The notes under the pieces: model-generated | What the model was told of the DNA's origin: nothing | The model's input: only the letters and a program-made list of their open reading frames with translations | Databases searched by the model: none | Part shown: one piece after another, positions 16,370 to 25,704 of the stretch | How positions within the stretch are numbered: the stretch's first letter is position 1 | How the letters are laid out: every line of letters starts with the position of its first letter | Translations under genes and position numbers: made by a program | Origin: Halobacillus shinanisalinarum | GTDB taxonomy: Bacteria; Bacillota; Bacilli; Bacillales; Halobacillaceae | DNA: 64,000 bases | Direction of reading: 5' to 3' | Assembly: GCF_022919835.1 (NCBI RefSeq) | Contig: NZ_CP095074.1 | Span: 2,294,001-2,358,000, forward strand

Positions 16370-17505
16370 ATGCAGAACTGGTATCATATTATCCCAAAAA
16401 ACACGGGCCTTAGCCTATATGTATGGATCATTTTTTGTGGTCTGCCTTTCTTTTTCATATTCAGATCATCATCCATGTTGGAGATTGGCTTTGGAGTTTT
16501 CATGACGTTACTATTTTTTCTTTCCTATCGATTATCCTTCATTTCTAATACCCGGATCGTCTATTTATGGGTAAGTATAGAAATGGCAATAAGCATTGTA
16601 ATGACGATATTTTTTGGTTATATATACTTTGCGCTTTTCCTAGCTTTCTTTATTGGAAATATACAATACAAAAGCGGGTTTATTACGTTATACATCGTTC
16701 ACCTTCTCACTACGGCTGCAGCGATAACCATGGTTTTTTTCACACATTATACATTAATTTTCCCTCAACTTCCCTTTATGATTATTTGTATCATTGGTGT
16801 AATTTTGCTGCCGTTTACCATGTACTATCGTAACAAGCGTGAGAAGTTAGAGGGACAGTTAGAAGATGCCAATAAAAGGATTTCTCAACTAATGGTGATC
16901 GAAGAACGTGAACGGATTGCTCGCGATTTACATGATACTCTAGGTCAGAAACTATCCCTAATTGGTTTGAAAAGTGACCTTGCTGGGAAACTAGTGGAGG
17001 CGAAACCTGACTCAGCCAAAAATGAGATTAACGATATTCACCAAACGGCAAGGACAGCACTAAAAGAGGTACGTGAGATGGTTTCAAACATGAGAGGGGC
17101 CAAACTCGAGGATGAAATCATTCGTATTCAGCAAATTTTAACAGCTGCAGAAATAGACTTCACTACTGAAGGGAGTCCCAAGCTTACAAACACCCCTTGC
17201 TAGTCGAAAATGTGCTTAGTATGTGTTTGAAGGAAGCTGTCACCAATGTCGTTAAGCATAGTAAGGCTTCTTCCTGTAACATCTTTATAAAGCAACATCC
17301 TAACGAAGTTTTGATTGCAGTCGAGGACAATGGTAAGGGTATGGCAGATCAACTCGAATCATACCAGGGAAACGGGCTTCAGGGTATGAGAGAGCGCTTG
17401 GAATTTGTGAACGGCAGCTTGGAGATTTTTTCATCAAATGGTACAACGCTTCATATTCGGGTGCCTAACGTCATTCAACAAACGGAACAGGAGGAGTTAG
17501 TGTGA
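16370..17505 (+). CDS. desK: Thermosensor histidine kinase DesK, frameshifted
   Basis: Sensor kinase that reads membrane thickness and controls DesR. It has about five transmembrane segments in the first 150 residues, a coiled linker (REKLEGQLEDANKRISQL), the HisKA_3 motif ERERIARDLHDTLGQKLS with the phosphorylated His, and the HATPase motifs KEAVTNVVKHS and VEDNGKG with NGLQGMRERL. The frame breaks in a run of four C (17193-17196): the first part ends at TAG 17201, the second begins LLVENVLSMCLKEAV. One extra C gives a normal 378-residue kinase. It overlaps desR by 4 bp. Sequencing error or recent mutation cannot be told apart from this sequence. Confidence 0.85.
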
Positions 17506-18101
17506 TTCGTATTGTAATTGCTGAAGACCAGCGGATGCTGCTAGGGGCTCTTGGCTCCTTGCTAGATTTAGAAGAGGGCATGGAAGTTGTCGGAAAAGCC
17601 AAAAATGGTGAAGAAGCATGTTCGCTGGTAAAACAATTCAATCCCGATATTTGCATGATGGATATTGAGATGCCGATAAAAAGCGGACTCGATGCAGCAG
17701 AAGAGCTGAAAGAACATCCCTGTAAAGTCATTATTTTAACTACTTTCGCCAGGGCTGGTTACTTTGAACGGGCCCAACAAGCAGGGGTGAGTGGATACCT
17801 ATTAAAGGATAGCCCAAGTGAGGATTTAGCCAACTCCATTCGGATTATCATGGAAGGTCAGCGAATATTTGCCCCAGAACTTGTTGATATGGCTTTTGGC
17901 AATGAAAACCCATTGACAGAACGTGAAAAGCAAGTCATTCAGCTGATGGCCGATGGCAAAAATACGAAGGAAATATCAAACCAGCTTTACATTACTCCAG
18001 GCACGGTTCGCAATTATATTTCTGTCATTCTTGATAAGCTTGAAGTAAGCAACCGAATTGAAGCCATCTCACGATTTAGGGAAAAAGGCTGGTTTAAATG
18101 A
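17502..18101 (+). CDS. desR: Response regulator DesR
   Basis: NarL/FixJ-type regulator of des. The receiver has phospho-Asp in DICMMDIEMP, Thr in ILTTFA and Lys in GYLLKDSP. The C-terminal LuxR-type helix-turn-helix is LTEREKQVIQLMADGKNTKEI with LYITPGTVRNYISVILDKL. 199 aa equals B. subtilis DesR. It starts at GTG 17502 with AGGAGGAG upstream, overlapping the desK stop. Confidence 0.92.
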   Translation: MIRIVIAEDQRMLLGALGSLLDLEEGMEVVGKAKNGEEACSLVKQFNPDICMMDIEMPIKSGLDAAEELKEHPCKVIILTTFARAGYFERAQQAGVSGYLLKDSPSEDLANSIRIIMEGQRIFAPELVDMAFGNENPLTEREKQVIQLMADGKNTKEISNQLYITPGTVRNYISVILDKLEVSNRIEAISRFREKGWFK

Positions 18102-18113
18102 TTCCTTCTGACC

Positions 18114-18207
18114 AATTATTTGCGCGAGATTCACGATAATTGCACGAAATTTTGATTAATTGCACACAATCCTGATTAATTGCACGAACCACCGCTATAA
18201 TTGCATA
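18114..18207. repeat. Short tandem repeat array (~20-bp unit starting AATTGCAC)
   Basis: Degenerate direct repeats after desR: AATTGCACGAAATTTTGATT (18138-18157), AATTGCACACAATCCTGATT (18158-18177), AATTGCACGAACCACCGCTA (18178-18197), with partial units on both sides. The units abut without unique spacers, so it is not a CRISPR. Confidence 0.75.
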
Positions 18208-18226
18208 TTTAGAAGCTTTTTTATAA

Positions 18227-18254
18227 AGGGCCAGTCCGCGGATGGACTGGCCCT
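18227..18254. terminator. Convergent terminator desR / ykfC
   Basis: An 11-bp perfect stem AGGGCCAGTCC/GGACTGGCCCT with a 6-nt loop between convergent genes. T-rich flanks lie on the ykfC-distal side. Confidence 0.75.
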
Positions 18255-18263
18255 AGTAAATAA

Positions 18264-19277
18264 CTAGTCAATATATCTTCTGGCACCTGAGAACTCAGAA
18301 GAATAGTAATCGGATTCGAAAACATCAATAATCTCGACCGTGCTCTCGGTGTTCGGGGAATGAATCATTTGACCGTCACCAATATACATCCCTACATGGT
18401 GTACGGAGCCTTCGCCTTCATTATAAGCAAAGAACAGTAGATCCCCTTTTTGCAGATCCTCTTTAGCGACAGGTATTCCGTGTGTCGCCTGAACGGAAGA
18501 ATCACGCGGAATAGTTATGCCATTGGATTTATAAATGGTATGGGTAAAACCGGAGCAGTCAAAACCGAAGCCAGATACTCCCGCCCAAAGATATGGCAGT
18601 CCTAAAAACTGTTTCCCTGTTTCTACTAGATCTTGTCCAGTCGGGGCAGGTATCTCCTGCTGTGAATCGTAAACAGTAACCGCTTCTGAAGAAATCCACT
18701 TCATATCATCGCTAGGTGTTGCCACTAGTGTCATGTCTCCCGCTTGAGCAACGACAGGAAGCTTAGTATTGAAGCTGAGTTCCTTAAATTCAACCTTTTG
18801 CTGTTTATCATCGTAAAGCCATGCCGTCGTATCCGTCACTTGAGCAAATGATTTATTTTCTTTCAACTTAGCAAAATTACTTTCATCAGCCAGCTGAATT
18901 TTCGGCATCCATGCAGGATAGCCTAACTCGTTCTTCGGTGTCGGCTGGCCATGGACGGCAACTTTCACCCAATCCCCACGCTCTTCAAGAATCGTAACCT
19001 TTTGACCATAAAGGGCTTGTGTTTGCAGATTTCCGACAAGCCAAAGCTTCTGATCCAGTGACATGCTTTCTGTCCATTGCCACATGTCCACCGGGTTTCC
19101 GACAGATGGACCGTCGATTGGACGAGTGATGTCTGGCCCTGACCAAAGTGTAGCTACGGAGACATCAACATAAGCAGTTTCCTTTTCTGACTTTTCTTTA
19201 GCTTCTGACGGTAACGGGGCAAACAAACACGATCCAAGAATAACAACCAAGGTTAGAACGAACCATTTTTTATACAA
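18264..19277 (-). CDS. ykfC: Secreted gamma-D-glutamyl-L-diamino acid endopeptidase (NlpC/P60)
   Basis: Cleaves murein peptides between D-Glu and the diamino acid. A Sec signal peptide (YKKWFVLTLVVILGS...) leads to SH3b-type domains, then the NlpC/P60 domain with catalytic Cys in GFDCSGFTHTIY and His in SVHHVGMYIGDG. Length 337 aa. TTG at 19275-19277 is chosen because GGAGGTG lies 6 nt upstream; the GTG at 19292 overlaps that binding site. It is 18 nt downstream of the epimerase gene ykfB, the partner in murein dipeptide recycling. Confidence 0.88.
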   Translation of the reverse strand: MYKKWFVLTLVVILGSCLFAPLPSEAKEKSEKETAYVDVSVATLWSGPDITRPIDGPSVGNPVDMWQWTESMSLDQKLWLVGNLQTQALYGQKVTILEERGDWVKVAVHGQPTPKNELGYPAWMPKIQLADESNFAKLKENKSFAQVTDTTAWLYDDKQQKVEFKELSFNTKLPVVAQAGDMTLVATPSDDMKWISSEAVTVYDSQQEIPAPTGQDLVETGKQFLGLPYLWAGVSGFGFDCSGFTHTIYKSNGITIPRDSSVQATHGIPVAKEDLQKGDLLFFAYNEGEGSVHHVGMYIGDGQMIHSPNTESTVEIIDVFESDYYSSEFSGARRYID

Positions 19278-19295
19278 AACAAGCACCTCCACAAA

Positions 19296-20363
19296 TTAAT
19301 TGTAAAATCCGATTCCAGGAACATCTGGCAGTTCGACAGCATTTCCTTCGAATCGCATTCCCCCTTTCATTTTTTCATCTGCCATCCATAAAGGAGCATC
19401 AAGATCATAGTAGGTAATGTTCGGGTGGGCAGCAGCAAGGTGACTTGCTGCTGTAACCGAAACGATAGATTCCATCATGCTTCCGATCATACATTGAACC
19501 CCTGCCGCTTCACACATATCAGCGATTTGCCAGGCACGTCGTACCCCACCACATTTCATCAGCTTAATATTGAGAAGATCCACTGCCCCGTTCTTCACTA
19601 AACGAAAGGCATCCCGTGGGCTAAACACACTCTCATCTGCCATAACTGGGGTGGAAACTCTTTCCCGCACAAATTTCAACCCTTCAAGATCATCAACTGG
19701 TACCGGCTGCTCCACAAGTTCAATCCCCATCTTCTCGCGTTCTAATAAGTGAATGATTTCGACGGCTTGTTTACCACTCCATCCCTGGTTCGCATCAAGC
19801 CGCAACAGAACATCATCACCTACAGCTGAACGAACTTTTTCAATGCGACGAAGATCAAGCTTCTGGTCATTCCCTACCTTAATTTTCAATACATTAAACC
19901 CTTCAGCCACTCTTTTTTGTGCAGCCTCATACATGATCTCTGGTTCATCGATACTGACCGTCATATCCGTTTCTAAGGAATTTGTTTTGCCGCCAAGAAA
20001 GCCGTACAATGGAATGCCATAAGCCTTACAATAAGCATCGTGTAAAGCAATATCGACAGCAGCTTTCGCACTTGTATTAGCTGCACAGCTTTTTTCAACA
20101 CCCTCACTAATTTTTCTAAGATGAAAAATACTTTTATTTAACAATGCTCCCCTTATCGGACCTTTGACTGCGGCTACGATCCCTTCTAATGACTCTCCGG
20201 TAATTTGCCAGGTGGAGGAAGCCGATCCTAACCCCGCTAATCCATCCTCAAGTTGTATGTGTACGTCAACAACGTCAATCTCCGTTACATGTCGTAATGC
20301 AGTTTTAAACGGACGTTTAAGTTTAACCGGACGTTTCTGACAAGTCAGATCTATAATCTTCAC
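19296..20363 (-). CDS. ykfB: L-Ala-D/L-Glu epimerase (enolase superfamily)
   Basis: Epimerises L-Ala-D-Glu from cell-wall peptides so it can be degraded. Muconate-lactonising subgroup motifs are seen: the K-x-K catalytic pair in NVLKIKVG, Mg ligands in LRLDANQGW, ELVEQP and MADESV, and the second catalytic Lys in LLNIKLMKCGG. 355 aa. GTG start with GAGGAG upstream. It is the middle gene of a three-gene operon: transporter-like DUF819, ykfB, ykfC. Confidence 0.9.
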   Translation of the reverse strand: MKIIDLTCQKRPVKLKRPFKTALRHVTEIDVVDVHIQLEDGLAGLGSASSTWQITGESLEGIVAAVKGPIRGALLNKSIFHLRKISEGVEKSCAANTSAKAAVDIALHDAYCKAYGIPLYGFLGGKTNSLETDMTVSIDEPEIMYEAAQKRVAEGFNVLKIKVGNDQKLDLRRIEKVRSAVGDDVLLRLDANQGWSGKQAVEIIHLLEREKMGIELVEQPVPVDDLEGLKFVRERVSTPVMADESVFSPRDAFRLVKNGAVDLLNIKLMKCGGVRRAWQIADMCEAAGVQCMIGSMMESIVSVTAASHLAAAHPNITYYDLDAPLWMADEKMKGGMRFEGNAVELPDVPGIGFYN

Positions 20364-20381
20364 AAGTATGTCTCCTCTTTA

Positions 20382-21554
20382 TTATAAGAATGATAGAATT
20401 TTAGCAACGAGCAACCCGTAGTAGGTTCCCATGAAAGAACCGGCTAAAGCCATGAGTACTCCAATAGGAATGAGAGATCGATGATAAGCCCCTGCAAGAA
20501 GCGGCGCCGAAGCCATTCCGCCAATATTAGCAAGACTTGAAACACCTAAGGTGAAAAGGTCCATTTTGAATAGTTTAGCTGCAATCATAAGCACAAGCCC
20601 ATGGATCGCTAGAATGACAAATCCAGATACGATATAAATGGGTGCTTGAAACAACTGGGTAAAGTCAGCACGTGAGGCGATTAAAGCAATGACAACATAA
20701 AGCAACACATTTGCCACATCCATCGAGCCAGGTACTTTCGCTATCCTTGTCATGGCTAGCACTACACCGACAATTGAAACAATGAGAATCGTCCATGTTG
20801 TGGCGTTTACAACTGTTCCAAACTCAGGAAGCAACTCCCCAAATTTAGCCGCTACAGCTGAAATAAAGATAGCGAGCGAGAATAATCCCATCAGGTGAAC
20901 AAATGATATTGACTTTTGCTGTTTTTCTTCGTGTTCTTCTTTCAGTTCAGCAGTAATTTCATCAAGGTGAGAGGTGTCTGCCTTCGCCCATTTATTAAAC
21001 ACACCTGAAAAGGGAACTAGCCAAAACATGATCATGACCCATGTTGAATAGTTCACGGTGTCCATGATTAAGGCATAACCGAAAATATTCTCAGGTACGT
21101 CTAGGATCCCTTGAATAATTACCATGTTCGCTGATCCACCCGTCCAGCTTCCCGCTAAAGCTCCAAAGGCTTGCCAGGTTTCTGGTGCGTATAAGCCCTG
21201 GAATAACAAATAAGTTAGAACAAATCCAAGAACAATACTAAGAGAAGCAGCAAAATACCCTATCAGCATCTTAGGGCCAAGCTTAACTAGCTTACGCAAA
21301 TCACAATTTAACAACATTAATAGAATTAACATAGGTAATAGTGCGTCTCGAACGTTGCCATACGTTGCGTCGATTCCCTCTGTCGCCCCAATGATGCCGC
21401 TCGTTTTTAAGATTGCCCCACCAAAATAAATAAGTACAATGCCTGGTACATACTTAAAGAACTTACTCTTAGAACTAGATTCCAAGTATGCAATCAGCCC
21501 CGCCAGACCAACAACTACACCCAGGTACAAAAATCCTCCTTCAATCATCTTCAT
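20382..21554 (-). CDS. DUF819 family integral membrane protein
   Basis: 390-residue protein with about ten hydrophobic segments and DUF819 features (ALAGSWTGGSANMVIIQ; SSLANIGGMASAPLLAGAYH), resembling B. subtilis YjcL. A duplicated inverted layout is typical of secondary transporters. It is the promoter-proximal gene ahead of ykfB and ykfC, so uptake of murein di- or tripeptides is a reasonable inference. Function is not established for the family. Start ATG 21554, or 21548 which has slightly better spacing from GGGGG. Confidence 0.8.
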   Translation of the reverse strand: MKMIEGGFLYLGVVVGLAGLIAYLESSSKSKFFKYVPGIVLIYFGGAILKTSGIIGATEGIDATYGNVRDALLPMLILLMLLNCDLRKLVKLGPKMLIGYFAASLSIVLGFVLTYLLFQGLYAPETWQAFGALAGSWTGGSANMVIIQGILDVPENIFGYALIMDTVNYSTWVMIMFWLVPFSGVFNKWAKADTSHLDEITAELKEEHEEKQQKSISFVHLMGLFSLAIFISAVAAKFGELLPEFGTVVNATTWTILIVSIVGVVLAMTRIAKVPGSMDVANVLLYVVIALIASRADFTQLFQAPIYIVSGFVILAIHGLVLMIAAKLFKMDLFTLGVSSLANIGGMASAPLLAGAYHRSLIPIGVLMALAGSFMGTYYGLLVAKILSFL

Positions 21555-21579
21555 TCCCCCTGCTTGAATTAATATAAAA

Positions 21580-21621
21580 AAAACCCAGCTGCAAGAATAA
21601 TATTCTTGTCAGCTGGGTTTT
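21580..21621. terminator. Terminator between the DUF3870 gene and the ykf operon
   Basis: Arms AAACCCAGCTG/CAGCTGGGTTT enclose a second inverted repeat CAAGAAT/ATTCTTG, giving a long nearly continuous hairpin with A/T tails. Confidence 0.8.
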
Positions 21622-21650
21622 ATCCACGAAAAGTAAGATAAAGCAGCTCC

Positions 21651-21968
21651 CTATTTATTTAGGGCTTCCTTATATTTATAATAGGCTTGTTTAAAAGCTA
21701 CAATCAAAGCTTTCTGTGAGGACCCGAAATAACGAGCATATACTTCTTCCGCAGCCCCGTCGCAGTCCAAAATACTTCGACCCACAAAGAGACTCTGCAC
21801 AAATTTAACCGTGATGCCCATCATCGCTGTACACTCGACATCAACAATCAAATTCGTTTTCGAATCAATGACGAACCCTATAAAAAAACTATCATATTTC
21901 TTAGTGATTGGATTGTTTCCCGGAGACTTTGCCTCTCCGACTACATAACAAGTTTCATTCGCATACAC
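21651..21968 (-). CDS. DUF3870 domain protein
   Basis: Conserved small protein of 105 aa (MYANETCYVVGEAKSPGNNP at the start; DVECTAMMGITVKFVQSLFVG in the middle). DUF3870 proteins are widespread in Firmicutes, without a known activity. GTG 21968 is chosen over GTG 21977 because the GGAGA site lies 10 nt upstream of the former and touches the latter. It stands alone with a terminator behind it. The 277 bp upstream hold nothing I recognise. Confidence 0.7.
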   Translation of the reverse strand: MYANETCYVVGEAKSPGNNPITKKYDSFFIGFVIDSKTNLIVDVECTAMMGITVKFVQSLFVGRSILDCDGAAEEVYARYFGSSQKALIVAFKQAYYKYKEALNK

Positions 21969-22245
21969 TTTATTCACTCTCCAGAAAGATCAGGCATCTT
22001 CCGTACGGGATACCTGCCCTATATGTGGGACGGCTGCCGTTACGAAATGTAGATGTTCTCGGAGACCTTCTTAAAATGGATCTTAACATAAAATGAATCC
22101 GCTTACAACATAATTTTCTAAGTTTTCCAAACTGTAAATTATGTGATCGTCTATACACTTCACTTTTATCCATACCTTATACAGACAAGGTTGATTTGCC
22201 TACTCTGTATTTCTTCCTGTACGAAGACTGAACGTATATCTTATA

Positions 22246-22788
22246 CTATGCCATCTTCGAATAAAAAATGTCACTTAGCTCATCATGAAACCCCCACCCT
22301 ATCCCCTCAGTATTTTCTACCATTTCCTTAAGGCGAGTTTGATATTTGTTAAATACTATTGCTTCCTTTTGGCAATGGTCGGTCACTTTGTCAAACATGG
22401 AAGACATACTGTTATAAAATCGCTCATCAATTTCTCCATATGTATTCGTAAAACTCACACCGGTTTCCAGATATATTAGCATTAGTTCCAAAGTTCCTTC
22501 TTGATCGTCTGTTAATTTCTTATAGGTCGAAATGGCTTTTTTTGCATGTGATAATCTCATTTTTCCAAACCCCTTATCTGGGAAAAATTCATCAACGATT
22601 TGCTTTTTATATTTATGAAAAAGTCTTTCAACCATATCCTCCCTATTAAATTTAACCGATAACTGTTGCTTTACTTCATTATTAAGTTTATAGGAATTAA
22701 CAATAATAGAAGTTAACTCCTTATGATCAAGAGTTTTCAATTCTTTTTTTAAATCGGATAGCGATAAATAGTTAATTTGTTTCCCCAT
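22246..22788 (-). CDS. DUF6155 family protein
   Basis: 180-residue soluble, mostly helical protein opening LSLSDLKKELKTLDHKELTSIIVNSYKLN, the pattern of DUF6155. No catalytic motif is evident. GGTGGAAGAGAATGGGG precedes or surrounds the start (ATG 22788). It is followed by no clear terminator. Function unknown. Confidence 0.7.
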   Translation of the reverse strand: MGKQINYLSLSDLKKELKTLDHKELTSIIVNSYKLNNEVKQQLSVKFNREDMVERLFHKYKKQIVDEFFPDKGFGKMRLSHAKKAISTYKKLTDDQEGTLELMLIYLETGVSFTNTYGEIDERFYNSMSSMFDKVTDHCQKEAIVFNKYQTRLKEMVENTEGIGWGFHDELSDIFYSKMA

Positions 22789-22834
22789 TCTCTTCCACCT
22801 TCTTTTATTCTATAAGTGTCCCCACATACATATA

Positions 22835-23128
22835 TTATAAGCCTAACCAACGACGATAGAGCTGATTTGTCAAGTCTTCTTCGTTTAGTAGATTCATTTC
22901 CTTCTTCGCTTGAAAAATCAGGTAGTCCTCTTCTATAACCCCATTGAAGGTTGACCAAATTTGTTGGTTCTTTTTGTGAAAAACATGGATGCGTTCGGTT
23001 AATTCATCATAATCTAAGTCGCCTGCATTCCATTGTTCAAATGATTCATATAGAGGCTTTAACTCTTTTTCCGTTAAGTATTGATGGTACCTCCCCAAGA
23101 TTTCTCTATCTCGTTTGTTCACGATCAT
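22835..23128 (-). CDS. Hypothetical protein, 97 aa
   Basis: Charged helical protein (LGRYHQYLTEKELKPLYESF; ends NQLYRRWLGL), no membrane segment. GGAGGAAGA lies just before ATG 23128, so it is probably expressed. No family recognised. It lies 46 nt upstream of the DUF6155 gene on the same strand and may be co-transcribed. Confidence 0.6.
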   Translation of the reverse strand: MIVNKRDREILGRYHQYLTEKELKPLYESFEQWNAGDLDYDELTERIHVFHKKNQQIWSTFNGVIEEDYLIFQAKKEMNLLNEEDLTNQLYRRWLGL

Positions 23129-23254
23129 TCTTCCTCCTTTATAACATAGCTTATCGAAGAGAACCTACACCCTGAAAAAAATCGATCGTTTTTTCAGTTA
23201 TAGTGTTGCACTGACCGCACCACTACAAACACAAAAAAGGCTCTCTTCCTCTTG

Positions 23255-23629
23255 CTAGTTCCCCAACGTTTTTTGGGAGAGGATATACCATGTGAAGTAG
23301 CATGCCACGAGTAGCATGAGAATTCTCACAATCACTAATGGCACAATAAAAAACGCGGAATAGATAATTGAAGTCCACAACATGGTAACCCCAATCACCT
23401 TCGCCTTTAATGGAATCCCTTTTCCTTCACGAAAATTTATAATATAGCCGCCAAACCACTTATTTGTTATCAGCCAATTATACAGCCTACTTGAGCTCCT
23501 AACAAAACATGTTGCAGCAAGCAATAAGAATGGTGTCGTTGGAATTAATGGCAGTACGATACCTATTATACCTAACACTAAAGATAGAGTGCCTATTATG
23601 ATTAAAATCGTCTTGATCAATAACTTCAT
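23255..23629 (-). CDS. DUF454 (YbaN-like) membrane protein
   Basis: 124-residue inner-membrane protein with three to four hydrophobic helices. The DUF454 signature is IVLPLIPTTPFLLLAATCFVRSS followed by W(L/F)-x-N-x-WFGGYI. ATG 23629 is chosen because AAGGA lies 6 nt upstream; the in-frame ATG 23644 has a weaker site. Function unknown. Confidence 0.8.
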   Translation of the reverse strand: MKLLIKTILIIIGTLSLVLGIIGIVLPLIPTTPFLLLAATCFVRSSSRLYNWLITNKWFGGYIINFREGKGIPLKAKVIGVTMLWTSIIYSAFFIVPLVIVRILMLLVACYFTWYILSQKTLGN

Positions 23630-23738
23630 ATCGATGTCCTTCATTTCCTGAAAAGTCGTGCCTTAAGTATATCGTTTAGCTAAACATAACGGAGAGGGGA
23701 AGCTTGTGGCCCCCCTTCTGCTATCTTTCATGCTATCC

Positions 23739-24563
23739 TTATACAGCTCTATGCTTCCTTCGATGATGGATCACATTAATCTCCGCCCCAACCATCAGAA
23801 TAATACCTGTGATAAAGAACCACAGCATTAGAATAATGATCCCGCCGAGGCTGCCGTACGTAGCAGAGTAGTTTCCAAAATTGCTTACGTAAAAGGAGAA
23901 CGCTAATGAAATAAGCTGCCAGAGGATCGCTGTAATGATCGCCCCAGGCAAAATCTCTGGAAATGGTAAAGACTTATTAGGGGCAATGTGATAGAGAGCC
24001 ATCAAAATGGCACTCATGACGATAATACTGATTACCCAGCGAAGCACTTGAAATAAGATAACTGTCTGCTCTGGCAAACCTAAGAAGTTAGTAAGAAAAT
24101 TAATAATCACATCTCCGAATATTGGGAGGGCAAGCGCAACGACAATTGCAATAACCATCCCTATTGTAAGTATGATCGACAGCAGTCTGACCTTAATAAA
24201 TGATCTCGTTTCATCGACGTTATATGCAATATTTGCTGATTGGATAAATGCGTTTACACCATTTGAAGCAGACCATAATGTACCAATAATCCCGACGGTT
24301 AATAAACCACCTTTAGGCTGCTCCACCAGGCTGACAATATTTTCACGGAAAATTTCTACCGTACCTCCTGGGACAACGTTTTGCATAAAACCCATCACCG
24401 TTTCAGTATCAATATTTAAGTAAGGAAGTATAGATAATAGCAAAATGACCATGGGCACAATCGCAAGTAAATAGTAGTAGGCTTGTGCCGCTCCCAAAAT
24501 AGGAATGTTGTCCTTTTGAAACTCAGCCAAGACCTCCTTGATATAACTGATCACTTTCTTCAT
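23739..24563 (-). CDS. YihY/virulence factor BrkB family membrane protein
   Basis: 274-residue protein with six hydrophobic segments and typical BrkB features: AAQAYYYLLAIVPMVILLLS, GTLWSASNGVNAFIQSAN, and a closing SYSATYGSLGGIIILMLWF-like stretch (NYSATYGSLGGIIILMLWF). Formerly annotated as RNase BN, which is incorrect for this family. The role is uncertain. AGGAGG upstream of ATG 24563. Confidence 0.85.
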   Translation of the reverse strand: MKKVISYIKEVLAEFQKDNIPILGAAQAYYYLLAIVPMVILLLSILPYLNIDTETVMGFMQNVVPGGTVEIFRENIVSLVEQPKGGLLTVGIIGTLWSASNGVNAFIQSANIAYNVDETRSFIKVRLLSIILTIGMVIAIVVALALPIFGDVIINFLTNFLGLPEQTVILFQVLRWVISIIVMSAILMALYHIAPNKSLPFPEILPGAIITAILWQLISLAFSFYVSNFGNYSATYGSLGGIIILMLWFFITGIILMVGAEINVIHHRRKHRAV

Positions 24564-24724
24564 AGAATAGGACCTCCTTAAACCGCTTGTATAGGTCTAT
24601 CCCCTTTTTCAGGTAATTACTAACCTTGTTTAGACAATTTTCCGAGAGATTATCTAAAGCGGCTTATCCTTTATCCCGAGTAAGTTACCCTGTATAATTT
24701 ATTTGAACAAAAAGGGGGATGTCC

Positions 24725-25163
24725 ATGAGCATAACAAAACCACTTGTTCAGTTGAATCAGGCATTCATTGTTGTTTCTGTCTTTTTAGCGTTATTCATCC
24801 ATCACGCCGTATTATTTGTTCCGTTTATCGGTATTTACACGTTAAGTACGAAACAAAGTCCTGTCACCCACTTTAGTAAAAGTTTTTTGCAGTAACCCTT
24901 ATTCCAGAAGATAAAGATCAACAACATTTCAATCAATGGATCGCTACCATTTGCTTAGGATTATTGATCATATAGGCTGGACTGTGGCTGCGACTATATT
25001 CAACCTTATGGTGTTAGCTACCACAAGTATTGCCTTGATGGGTTTCTGCATCGGCTGTGCGATCCGTTATTGCTATTTCACTTCGATTAGAAATCCTAGT
25101 TTTTCATATTTAAAACTATATTTAGAATGGTTTGTCTTCCTCCTTGCATATACATTTATATGA
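24725..25163 (+). pseudogene. DUF4395 membrane protein, two frameshifts
   Basis: AAAGGGGG precedes ATG 24725. The first segment (KPLVQLNQAFIVVSVFLALF) stops at TAA 24893 after a run of six T (24883-24888). A second frame continues VTLIPEDKDQQHFNQWIATI. A third continues GWTVAATIFNLMVLATTSI and holds the family signature GFCIGCAIRY. Two single-base insertions restore a 146-residue protein. Either it is decayed or the assembly has two indels. It is followed 14 nt later by a DoxX gene; DUF4395 and DoxX are often neighbours of thioredoxin-like genes. Confidence 0.7.
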
Positions 25164-25177
25164 AAGGAGGACAACCC

Positions 25178-25552
25178 ATGAACACTTCTTTATCCCCAAT
25201 AAAATTGATTCGATATGTAACAGCCTTTGTTTTTATTACATCCGGAGTTATGAAAGTAGCAGGCAGTGGTTTAGGTGAGTATTTCGCAAATCTGGGTATA
25301 CCTAATTCAATCACGATTATGTATGTAGTAGCTGCAATTGAAATTGCGTGCGGGATACTTCTCGTCGCAAATAGGTATGTGAAATATGCAACTATTCCTC
25401 TAATAGGCATTATAATTGCCGCACTATTGATAACAAAGGTTCCTACTCTACATGCCGGCTATATCCTATTTCTTTTCGAGGCTAGATTAGATATCGTTAT
25501 GTTAGGCTTGCTATTTATTCTCTACAATCAGTACCCTCGAAGGTCGTTATAA
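25178..25552 (+). CDS. DoxX-like membrane protein
   Basis: 124-residue protein with four hydrophobic helices and the DoxX pattern (FITSGVMKVAGS; VVAAIEIACGILLVANRYVKYA). GAAAGGAGG sits 8-9 nt upstream of ATG 25178. DoxX proteins are linked to quinone or thiosulfate redox and to thiol stress in some species; the role here is unknown. It probably formed an operon with the broken DUF4395 gene. Confidence 0.75.
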   Translation: MNTSLSPIKLIRYVTAFVFITSGVMKVAGSGLGEYFANLGIPNSITIMYVVAAIEIACGILLVANRYVKYATIPLIGIIIAALLITKVPTLHAGYILFLFEARLDIVMLGLLFILYNQYPRRSL

Positions 25553-25648
25553 ACAGACTAACCCATGAATAGTAATCGTCCTTCCTATGCCTACAAAAAG
25601 GCGCCTTAAGTTGAAATATTCTTTTCATTCCCGGCCCCTATGCAAGTA

Positions 25649-25687
25649 CAAAGCCCGTCTTCCCTTTATAGAATAAGGCGGACTTTG
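25649..25687. terminator. Terminator downstream of splB
   Basis: CAAAG-CCGTCTT and AAGGCGG-CTTTG arms form a stem of about 12 bp with one mismatch, between convergent DoxX and splB genes. Confidence 0.6.
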
Positions 25688-25704
25688 TTATTCTGTAATT
25701 ACTC

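Noticed and set aside
18114..18207. CRISPR array
   Set aside because: Repeat units abut without unique spacers, are degenerate, and no cas gene is present.
21970..22173. 67-codon basic frame upstream of the DUF3870 gene
   Set aside because: No binding site, unusual composition and no family resemblance; likely chance.
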